Shown here: piece after piece, positions 12,417-24,400 of the stretch
Layout: the number at the start of each line of letters is the position of its first letter
Numbering within the stretch: position 1 is the stretch's first letter
Assembly: GCA_963932145.1 (NCBI GenBank)
Contig: OZ010600.1
Span: forward strand, 47,123,008 to 47,187,007
Direction of reading: 5' to 3'
DNA length: 64,000 bases
Source of the DNA: Acanthosepion lycidas
Taxonomy: Eukaryota > Mollusca > Cephalopoda > Sepiida > Sepiidae
The notes under the pieces: model-generated
What the model saw: only the letters and a program-made list of their open reading frames with translations
Databases searched by the model: none
Told to the model about the DNA's origin: nothing
Program-made: the position numbers and the translations under genes

Positions 12417-12470
<54 letters not shown>

Positions 12471-15400
12471 CACACAGTTGCTGTTGTCTGTTATAAGAGA
12501 CAGTCAAAATATTTGAACATGGATGGTTCTGAATCAGTCTGCTTGTGTAGTTACACTTTCTGTTGCTGACTAGTTGGAGATATATCTCCCTGATTCATCT
12601 AGTTGTTGAAGATCAGTGGCAGCAAAACAACAAACATGTGTTACTGTCTTCTTATTTGCAAGAAAGGCCATCTATTCTAACCTTCTTCAACACACCATGA
12701 ATCTCATTCTCTGTACATTGCAACTGTCATGTCCATAAAGAAATACATAAATAAAAAATTAATTATACTGTCACTTTGTCATGTCCACAAAAAATAAATA
12801 ACTAAGAATTATTGTGTCAAAAATAATTATAATAAAATAACTATAACAATTATAATTATCATTAATTCACTCATTTTAAACCAATGAGAATCAACCCCAC
12901 TTTTCTCCTCTACACACACAAACACGTGGCATTCTCACTTTCAGACAAGTAGGTCACATGGACAGGTCATTAACACATGCATCAACAAAAATTTCACCAC
13001 CTTTTCATTTTTCAGGCTATAATAGTAACATTTACCTTTTAGCACTCAACAAAAATTTGAGGTAAGAAAACCCCAAGCACGTCTTGTATTTTCCAATTAA
13101 ATTATCTGGACACTCATTACACACATCTATAAAAAAAACATACGAGAAAGACTGTATATACTTTATCTTATCATTCTAGCAGATTCCAATCCATATTTAA
13201 TCTACATTTGACCCCAGTTTTACTCAGTATTACTGTCTCTTGTGTGTCCAACACCACATAATAACCAGGTAATAAATAATACTCAGTTTGTTTCTCATTT
13301 TTACAAGTATCTTTTTCATATATAAATATTAGGGGCTTTATAATTATTTACTCAGAGTTATAGCTCGACTACACAATCTAGCTACTTTAGTTGCCTTGAG
13401 ACAAAGAAAGTTAGCAAAATAGATGTTGACAAGGCTCTTTTGTGAAAAGCTCCTGGTGGTTGTCTCAAAATTCCTCACAAATATCTTTGTTTGAAGTCAA
13501 ATGTCATCCAGTTTGTGATGTGAAAATGGCAATATATCAATCTGTCACATTCCAGAGTTTTATCTGCAAGCTTGAATCTTCTTGTTAAGCAAGGAGACTA
13601 GCTCTGTCTTGGCTATAACAATTTGTCCTATATCTCATGATTTTACAGCTTTGTCTACTTCAGATTTGACCATCATCTCTGCCACTAATCTATCCAGACT
13701 GAGTTGATAATCATAATTGACAAAGTCACCTAATACTACTTTTTAAATTGTTCCACTACAGACCCCATCAATTATCACATTAGTCAGTATTAGTCGTTGC
13801 TGAAAATTCTCCATATTCAAAAAGTAATTTTCAGTCCTAAAAAAGAACAAGATGAGATATCCTTAAATATGAACAGTGGAACAAGAACAATCTACGCTAA
13901 TTTATTAAATAGTGTTCTGTTTTAAATTCCCAAAATGTTACCCCAATTGGCAAACACCTGAAGAAGGCCACAGGTTTGATTTATTTTACAGCATATCAAC
14001 CCCAATGGGTTATTTAATGCCGACAAGATTTTTGTTGCTGGTAATATGTTTTTTTTTTTTTTTCAAAAATGTACTGCTGGTAATATTTTTTTCTTCAAAT
14101 ATTTATTTTACACTTTCATAGTGTTTTGACCCCAGTTTGGGGTTAACTATTTACCCATAGCTGGGACTCTAACAGGTGCTACCACCCCAGGTCCAGGTGA
14201 ACCTGGGAACACCAGCAATTAAGAGGTGGTTCTACACTCCTCAAAACCTGATCAAAGGCTTTGCTGCTGGATGTAGTTTATCATCATACCCAGGACAGGA
14301 AGACCACAGGTCAGAACATCTGAAATATAATGTAATGAGTTGGTCGGTCAACTTGAAACCCCCAAAGCGAATGGAGGTGGGCAGGTGCAGGAACTGTGAT
14401 TGGTAGCTGGCTTGTTGGTGTTTTGCATAGGTGAGTTACCAAGCTCTACGTAAAGGGCTGGAATGAGAAGGAGGGCAGTTTTTCAGTCTCAAGTGTAGAC
14501 TGGCACAGTCTCCACTTGAGCTATGACAGCAGGAGAGAAAGAGACAAAATCATTTATTTTTTTGTGACACATTTCCAACACAAGCTATTTCAGCATTTAC
14601 TTTGTCTCCAGCAAGATGGCGGAAAGACCGTTCAACATAAAACTGATCTCCGAATTCAGTGGTGATACAAGTGGACAGTCTGTGGTTGAATGGATCGAAA
14701 AGGTGGAACTGGTCTGCAAATTATGCAAGATCACCAAGATTGAACGGATTCTTCCACTGTGCTTGAAAGGCAGCGCCCTTGCTGTGTACAGGCAGTTGAG
14801 CAAAGAACAGAAAAGTAACATTGAGCAAATAAAGCATGCTCTACTAACCGAGTTTGGAACTGACCGATTCATGGCCTATGACCAACTCCAGGCGCGGTGT
14901 TTACGACCTGGCGAGACAGTAGACGTATATTTGGCAGAATTAAAGAAGCTCGCCGTACCAATCGCACCGCTTCCTGAAGAATGGATGAACTGTGCCTTCA
15001 TGTCTGGATTGCCTAGTCATGTTAAGCAGATACTCCGGGCATCATCCAGAATAGAAGACATGACGCTCAATCAATTGTTGACTAGAGCCCGTGCTATCAT
15101 GATCGACGAAAAAGTGGCTGCAGTTGTTCAACCAAAAGAATGTCACCTGCTATCGGTGCTATCAACGCAAAGCAATGCACATTGGGTCGGCGTGAAAGGC
15201 ACATTTTGATCTACGATGTTTCCAATGTCATAAAGTAGGTCACATTGCCTCTAAGTGTCTGGGAAATAGAATGGGGGGATGCGACGTCAGCCAGTCTCTT
15301 CTCCGCAACGAGCATGAAAGAGGCGCTCCCTATGATTAAGGTGCGCATCAATGGAATAACGCATACCGCGTTAGTAGATTCGGGCTGCTCTCAGTCACTC

Positions 15401-18400
15401 ACGAACGGTTCGATTTGTCGACAGTGGAGCAGACAAAAGATGGACGTACTAATGGCTGATGGAAAAGCTCTCAGAAGCCGGGGAGTTGGAAACATCAAAC
15501 TCATTATCAACAATGGTAACCCCGTTACAGTCAGTGTGTTGGTCGTGGACAGCGCGTTATTAGGTTTTGATCTGCTCCTTGGGAAGGACATTATTAAGGA
15601 GCTGGGCGGCGTACGCATCACAGAGGTGGGCAAAGTCGAGTTTTCTGATCCGCCCATCTGTGCTGCCTTGAGGATTAATGAACCTGACTTCAGTGCAACT
15701 TTCGACCAGCGCAAGCGCGTATGGACCGCAACGTGGAAGTGGGCGAGTGGACGCGTTCCACAACGTTGGTTGGCTGCTGCTCGGAAAGAGTCTGAACCTC
15801 TGCAGCTGCTGTGTAGGGCTTCTGCGCTCAGTATGGACCTCGAGCGGATCATGAGCATACATGAACAGTGTGGGCATCCCAGGATTAAACGGATGCTCTA
15901 TTCTTGAAGATGGTCACCCGGCAGTCAAAAAGACGGATGTTAGGACAGTAGTACAGAGGTGCGAGGCATGCCAGTCAATTGACCCAGTACCGGTGCAATG
16001 GCAAAAAGGAAATTTGAGTACTACCCATGTTTGGAACAGGCTAGGGATAGATGTTACGCATGTTGGTAGCCAGCACTATTTGACTATTATTGACTGTGGA
16101 CCCTCTCGCTTCACCATTTGGCGACTACTGGACTGGCAGGACACTGCAAGCATAATACGTCAGTTGGAGTCCATCTTTTACGACTGGGGGCCACCTGCAG
16201 AAATATTGACAGTGCAGCGTTTTCTTCAGAGCAATTCTCACAGTTCTTAAAGAAGTGGGGTGTGCGGCTTCGGTTTCGGTGTGCCTACGTGCCAGCGGGA
16301 AACGGCATAGTAGAAAGGAGCCACCGGTCTATAAAAGTGATTGCAGCCAGGAAGCGATGTTCGATCCGCAAAGCAGTCTATTGGTATAATGCGACGCCTA
16401 AAGACGGTGTTTCACTTCAACAACACTGGCTAACATGCTGCACGCCTATCACTTACGCTGCGAGGCATTGACATCGCAATGGCTCCAAGTGACGCACAAG
16501 CTAAATACAGAATTGGTGACGTAGTGTGGGTTAAGATCCCGCACAGCAACTGTACGGACAAGCTTAGAATGGGGCATGTTACCGAGATTATCAGCCCGCA
16601 GTCAGTGCGAGTTGAAGGCGTGCCTCGTCATGTTAAAGACTTGTGGCCAGTTGTAGGGTTAAAACTGTCATCAGAGGATGAAAGTGACTCTGAAGATGGT
16701 GCGCAAGTGGTATATTTAAAGTCGGATCCACCGAGTTTTACCTCAAACATCAGTACTCTACCTGCGGGCGTCAACGTGGCTAGCTGTTTGGAGGCGGATG
16801 GTAGCTCAACGGATGAGAGTTCATCCGAGGATGAGGACCCTGTCATCCCGCTCAGAAGGAGTGCCCGGCAGAAGAGGCCTGCCCTGAGTTGCATGGTGTG
16901 TGATCATGACAGCGAGACACGGGATGAATCTGGAAATCTGCCACCTCGGAGCAAACAAGTTCGCGCATGTGTGGTTATCTCAATATGTCAAGTGTGCAAG
17001 TTGTATATATGCGGACGCAGTCACCAGACAGACGCGAACATCTCTCAAACTGAGCTACCAAGCTCTATGTAAAGGGCTGGAATGAGAAGGAGGGCAGTTT
17101 TCAGTCTCAGAAGTGGAGACTGTGTCCGTTGCTACGACAGCAGGAGAGAAAGAGACAAAATCATTTATTTTTTCGTGACACATTCCAACACACACCTCAC
17201 TAGTGGTACTTATTATTTCATTTCTTCTTTCATGCTTCCATACACATGATTATAACATTCATCTGAAGACTCTTTGTTTATCAGCTAAGACATCTTAGCT
17301 CTTCTTATTTCACTGTTTTTCAAAAATGCTGCACTGACAAAATGTTTTCACAGGTGAAGCTAAACACAAATGTTTCACACAATCTCGAATGTTTACCTAA
17401 GTGCACAGATGCTGCAATAATTCTATGCAAAAGTGGTAATCTATATGTAAATAATCTTATTATTGCTGATGAGTTATACAATTCACTAATATAGTATAGG
17501 CTGAAATGTACTTTACTTTTCTGAAAAAATAAATAACAAAGCTTCAAGGTTAAATTTTCTATTCTATTAGGTAAATGGGAATGACTTAGTTACAAAAATG
17601 GATTTTATAAATTCAAAAATTAATAGTCATTTAAATGTGAATACTCAACTCCAACTGCTCAATTACTTGAATGATTTTAAATTTTAAAAAAACCGAAAGC
17701 AAAGCAGTAATTCTTTCCAGTGAAAGTTTAATATTTCTTAGAAGTGAATTTACCTGTTCTGAAATGAGAATTTGACCTTCACAGGAAAGTGGTACTTCCA
17801 AACCTTGAGTGCTTCTTATGGCCTAGAGAAACAAAACAAGAGACAATAACTTCAGCAGCATTGTTTTGTTTTCAAAGTTAGAAGGTGGGATTATTTTTAA
17901 TTTTTGAATAAAGAATTAGTTCCTTTTCTATTTCAGATATGAATTTCCAAGATCAATATGCACAAAGGACTGATAACATGTTCAAGAGAATGGTAATATT
18001 TCAAAGTTATTCAGTTTAATAACAGAGGAGGAATCGACTCTGGGATTTAATCACCTGAAAAGGTTAGTCATGTTTTCAAAATTTAAAAATATAACTAATA
18101 CAGTTAATTTGTTCCTGAAGGCTGTTCATAACCAGAAATGTTCGTAAACTGAAACTATTTTTCCAATAGGAATCAATGTAAAGAAAAAGTCACAGTATAA
18201 TAAAAATAAAAATGGAAAAGAAAAGCATGGCATAACACACAAATGTATACAACATGGCAGTTAACTCAAGAAATGATTCCATTCAGGTTAACTCAGTTCA
18301 GCAATGTTGTTTGAGAATTAAAATTTTTTTTGATGCATTTTCATCTCAAATTTCTGTTCAAAAACTGATTTGTTCGATATGTGAGGCATTTAAGAACTGA

Positions 18401-21400
18401 GGTTGCTCTGTATTAAAAGTAAGTAACATACCGTAATAATTTTCCCTTTTTTACCAATTGTAATTCCTGAATTTCTAAATCCTGAAGAAACAGCAACAGA
18501 ATGCTGAAAAAAAGAAAAAATTGTAAATGTTTACTATCTAAATTTCTGAGACAAGCTGTTGTTGCTAATATATGAAGTCTGTATTCAGTCATTTAATATT
18601 TAAAAAATAGCCTACCCAGGGCAATGACATTTAGTCTTTTTGATAGTACTCCCTTTAGAACCATATATATTTATTCTAGTGTCCACTTTCCAAGATAGTA
18701 TGCAAATTTTCCTCTATTATGATTCCCCATATTCTCCTTAATCTCATTCAGAGGCTGAAATCTCACTTTCAATAGTGATAACCAGAAGATGCAGAGAATC
18801 AAATTTGGATTCTAAAGGGAGCTGTAATGCAATGTTTTACCAAAAATCTCTATACAAGATTTCTTGACCCAATTCCTTACTATGTAATTATCTCTCTTGT
18901 AAATATCTCTCTAACTTTTCAACACACCTTATAAGGTATGCTATAAAGTTATTGGCTAAATACAATTCCAAAAATCATTATTTCAATGGCCATAGATAAG
19001 AATCATTTTTGGAAAGGTTAAAGAAACCTGAAAAACAATATACTAGAGTTATTTTGCTAGGTGGCAGTGTTTTCTTAGGACAATGGCAAATGCTTCCAAG
19101 ATATTTATGAAGCTGTGAGGTGAAAAAAACAACTTTGTGGAAGAAATGCAACCAGCAGAAAAGTTACTGGGAGAGTTGGTTTAGATGCCAGCCACCCATC
19201 CATGCAGTAGGGTATATTGGGTTTCATGTCACCAGTAGAAATCATGTTTGAAGACTCATAAGTGAAAAGCTTTTAATAGTAAAGACTGAAAATCTGTCAT
19301 CATTTTGAAAAGTATAGATGAATTATATATAAGCTGATTATTGTTAATGCATTCATTAAATAATTATTATTGTCTTTATTTTCTCATTATTTATAATTAT
19401 TTAATTCCTTCATTGCAAAATTTGACTGTAGTTGAATTTCATGTTAGTAATTATGTGCAATTACAGTGTAACAAAGAAATTATACTTGATAAAAGTAAAT
19501 TATATCTTTTGAGAATTCTTAAAAATTCTTGTTTTTATATGTTATACTCTGCTTTGAATTCCATCTCTTTCTGATTTATTCTACATCAAAACCTGTCCGC
19601 CAAATAGGAACACTAAGATAGCAAAAATAAAAAAGTTGCCTTCTGTGCAGGAGCTCTGAGCATCACATCTAGCTCACAAAACAGCTCCCACTAAATAAAT
19701 AAGATATAAAAAGAGCAAATTACAAACACTGTCACTAAAGCAAAAAACATAAAAAAACGATGAGTCCTGATCCACCCCATCTACTTTTAAGAATGCCACT
19801 CACAACACTGTAAGCAGTCACAACAAACAAGCAAGCTGTCAATGTAAGCATGTTTGACCTCAGTCAATCAACCTAATACTCACATCAACTTCAGACCCTA
19901 CCAACTCTCCCCTTCCTCCAAGTCATTTCCCCCACTCACAAAGAAACATTCCACATTGATCCTTTGTATCTGCAATACAAAAAATTTTGTCTGTGGTACT
20001 TGTTGTTTTGTTTGTTCTCTTATGCTTCCATATGTGCACTTATAACACAGATAAGTTAATATAGGTCAATAGTGTAAGTAAAGATTGTATAAAAGATTTT
20101 GCTTATGATCTTTTAAATGGAATCTCACAATTTTCCCATTTATATTTTTTTTTTCAATTTTCTTAGCATTTTAAATGTGTGCTGTGAATAAAAATATTTT
20201 TTGTATCTCACCCTAAGCAAGGTAATAATGTCAGTAGAATGTGGGATGTTACTGGGAGTGGAGAGAATGGGAAGACTTTAGTGAGGAGAAGGACAATGAA
20301 GAAACAGGATTCAGGAAGACAGAAGATAGCAATTGATGTTGCATTTAAGTTTTTGAAGATTGTAGAGGGGAGGGAAGTGAAAAATCAAAAGAGTGTTCTA
20401 CAAATGAGAAGTGCAAGAAAAGGAACTATTAGAATAGAACAGCTGGTCACATCAAGCTAGTTCAAGAGTAAAACAGTAAGACCTACTTGCCAATGTAGTA
20501 GCACACTTAAATTCATGCAATCGAAGCAATTAAGGAGCAAAGCTCATCAGAACAATTTCCAGAAAAATATTTGTAGAAAAGACAGCAGGAAGCCATATCA
20601 CATCAGTGATAAACTGACTGAAGTCAAGATGCCAAGTTAGGATCAATTACATTACAGACACTTCTTTGAATTTTGTCAAGAAACTCAAGATATACAGAAG
20701 CAGCACCAGACCAGATATGGCATCAGTATTCAATGCATTAACAAAAGGTAGACTTATAAACATGCAAAATGGATTCTGACAAAAAAAAAAAAAAACTTGC
20801 CTAGCACAACCCAGTAAGCCAACTTTCCTAGCAGTAGACCTGACCCAATATAATCACTCCACTTTGCCTTTTTGGTGGAGTTAATGGCTTGATGAAGAAA
20901 TTGATCATATATACTGCATACAGAACTGTAGACTGGGTGTTTGCAGGATGCATTGTATTGTATGACAGCCAAAAGCTCATAACAATCAAGTGGATGAGAG
21001 AACACTTAACAACAAATAAGACACTGCAAGCCATTGGTAGAAAAATCATTAAGCAGATAATGTGACAGCCTTTGTTTTATCCGGTCAGCACTCGCACATT
21101 TAAAAAAAAACAACCAGAAGAAACTTCACCTTCCATGACCAGTGACTGTCATGCAACAGATTCAGCATAAAAAGGGCCTCTAAAACAGATGAATCACAAG
21201 ATGGCTAGGATTACAATTGTACATATCAAACTTTTTATACCCTGAGGTTTTTCTGAGTAGGTTCCCTGTGAATCTGTGGTAAATGATAGTTTGGGTGAAG
21301 AAGGATGAGTTCTTATAGTGAATGGGTCAATTGTAAGATTGAATTGGTTGTGAATCCAATTAGCTAGGTTTGGGATAGTTGGTGACAACCAGACTTTCCC

Positions 21401-24400
21401 CACTTCCTCTACAGCCTTGTGCCACAAACATGTATTTTCATTTTAAATAAAGACTAGGATCAAAGTGTAGTATCTGTTCCAGCAACAGCTCCAGCCAGCC
21501 CACGGCTCTAGCCAGCAGCAGAAGCAGCTCCAGCCAGCAATCAGTTGCCGTTCCAGCCAGCCATCATTGACATGCAATAAACTGTCCTTTTCAGGACAAC
21601 ATTTTTCAATAACTATAACACTGTCCTTCTCAGGACAATACACTACATGAACATGTAAAGATTTTTTTGCCTAGTGAACTGTAACCTTATTTTTATCAAT
21701 GTATTTTCTTTGACGAAAATAAACTTGGCAATATATTTTTTTTTACTAAAGTCTTCGCTTTGTTGTTGCCTTCCATCATTCAATATCTGTTTGCAGGCCA
21801 ATGTATCATGCATAACACCTTCATGAAAAAAGCAGTGAAAAAGATAAAATATATAAATAAAAACATGTGAAAGTGACTGCAGAGATAATTTAAAGACTTT
21901 GTTGCTTGCAAATGGTTAATAAAGCATTTCCATTATTAAGAAGCAATCATGCTTACCAGATTTTGAGCGTCTTGCAATTCTTGACACTGGACGTGCATAA
22001 CAAATGGTTCAAATTTGAACACTGCTTCTCCAGCTATGTCCATCAATGCATCTTTCTAGAAACAAAAACAAAGAAAAATACAACTGACATAAAATAACAC
22101 ATCATTCTTTGTGCAAAGAAAGTAAATTTTTGTTTGTAAAGCTGTAGGGTTATGATGAAAGAAAAATAAGCTTAGTGGTTAACTCAAAAAGAATGAATAA
22201 ACCGTGATTGAATTCCAGGCAAAGACACTTGAATTTGTACTTGGTTCAGTTAGTCAGTTAAATGCCATACATGAAACACACTTGGGTGATCACATCTCTT
22301 TTGATTCATGATTAACTAAGTGCCACAGTAGGTTGATGTTTCTTTTTGCGGTAGACTAGGACCCAGTCTGTCTTGCTATTCAGCCCATAGATGGGACAAG
22401 GGAGAAGTTAGAAATCAATTAGACCACCACTTAAATTTGTACTAAATCACTTAGAAGCTTCATCCAACTCTCTTTTTAACCTGTCCCATCAGCAGTCATC
22501 TTATTACTAGTAGCCAATGATAAGAATAGAGTATAAATGAATACATGGGTTATTTACTCTCTCATAAGTATCTTGCATGTCCAAGTAGGATAAAGCAAAA
22601 GAGCTGTTAGGTTTATTATCAGCCTTGACAGTATGAGCAGTATAGAGGCATTATAAAATTTTATAGACGATCTATCGAGAATGCTTTTCAGTCACCAGCA
22701 GAAGTCAGGTTAGATTCCATCCAATTTAATTGATCAACAGTATGACAAACCAGAAATGTTCATTCTAAAATGATTTCCACATTAAAATGAGGCATTAAGA
22801 TTGATTTGTTGCTAAAATAATACAATCCCTTGATGTTGTTGAGCAAACTGGTTGTGGAGCATCAAATGAGAGATGAGGATGACTCAGATATTCCAAACAC
22901 CTTTGCACTATGTCAGGATGCTTCATCCTGGTGTCATTGAAAGATTTGAGCCTCCAAAAACATCAAATCCCCTTACCCCAGGTGACCATTCTGGAGCAAT
23001 GTCCTCCCACCTAGCTTCCTGGCCTTTGAAATTAATTTGTGAATCTTGGGTTGAGCCATTTACTGGTTTGATCCTTATTGGTTTTCAGTCAATGAAAATT
23101 TGTTTCAGTTTCTGCGGGTCTCTAATTACCTATTTAATATCATTGACTTTCCTTGCCATTTTTTTTATGAGAATATCATTCAATCTTGTTATATATTTGG
23201 GTTTTTGCTATTTCAATATTCCATATTCTCATTGACAAAATAATACCATTACAAGCTGTTGCTGAGTACCATGGTACCCATAGACAAGCATTAAGGTATC
23301 ACTGTCTGTTGTACACCTATTTTTTCTTTAAGCCATGTCCCTTCAGATTTTTGTTTTCTATTATCTGTGATTTACCATGCATTCTCAGGAAATATATTTT
23401 GGTCGTTTCCTGTTGCCTTCTCCACAGTTTAGAATCCAGAGTTTTTCTTTTCTTAGAGAGTTTGCCACCCAAGGCTAGATAATCCAGTATTTAACAACTG
23501 GAGGAGAAGAGACAGATTCATGCCTGTCTCAAGCGTAAAAGTGAATGCAGCTCACAGATTTCACTGTGTTAATATCCATTACACTATGTACATAACTTGT
23601 ACCCTTATACCAATGTGAGAATAATCAGTGTCTCAATGGATGAAATAGAACTCAATGAAATTGCAAGTGCAGGAATTATCTAGAGCAGCGTTTCTCAAAA
23701 TCCATTACACACAATTGGATAATGAGAACGATTTCTAGGATGCAATAAAATTTATTTTATTTCATTAAATTTTTGCTTTATCTTGAAAAAATAAAATTTT
23801 CATTTTATTTATTGATTCTTTTCCTGAAGATTTTTTAGCATTGGTAAAAAATTGGATTAACCAAAATGAATGATTTTACAGAATTACCCGAAGATGGCAC
23901 TTGAAAAAAATTATTTAGAAAAAGCTAATAATGAAACTACTTAATCTCAAAACTTACAGTGAATGCTGTTTTTGGTAAAATTCCTATTTATGCAAAGCAG
24001 CTATTGCATGTTCTATATAATTTAACTAATAAATATTTTTTATAAATCATACTTATTATAAAACCCAGGTTGTGTGTGTGTCTGTACATTTATATATTGG
24101 ATCGGATTTCCTACATTTTTCAACCAATTTCAACAAAACTTCACAGGACTACGTAAAATTACCTTGCGGTGGTTCTGACAGTGCCAAAAATTGGAAAAAC
24201 ACAATTCACGAGAATGAAAGGGGGACAATTCATATCGAGTTATACTTATAAAACCCAGGTTGTTTGTGTGTGTGTGTGTGTTCGTTTATATATGGGATCG
24301 GATTTCCTACATTTTTCAACCGATTTCAACAAAACTTCACTTTTTTGGCAGGTAGTGTTTCTTATTGTCTTGCACACTTTTTTCTTACATTCAGAATGCT

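Larger units (their letters stand above)
14432..17192 (+). mobile_element. Old LTR retrotransposon (Ty3/Gypsy-like), broken fossil
   Basis: Two similar terminal repeats of about 150 bases (14432-14582 and 17051-17192), beginning TGAG and ending CCAACACA, flank a coding-derived interior. Recognisable parts in order are a gag-like region (about 14616-15209), an aspartic-protease-like region with ALVDSGCS (about 15320-15660), and an integrase-like region with a zinc-type head and a core (about 15840-16470). A C-terminal chromatin- or DNA-binding-like region ([14 protein letters not shown], from 16479) follows. The gag-protease-integrase order fits Ty3/Gypsy. It is broken, with several breaks. 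The visible differences between the LTRs suggest an insertion that is not recent. No clear target-site duplication was seen. Its base composition is richer in GC than the surroundings. It lies antisense in TYW3 intron 5. Confidence 0.85.

Noticed and set aside
22873-23235. 120-codon open frame with hydrophobic segment
   Set aside because: No recognisable domain and no splice context. Hydrophobic runs are expected by chance in T-rich DNA.
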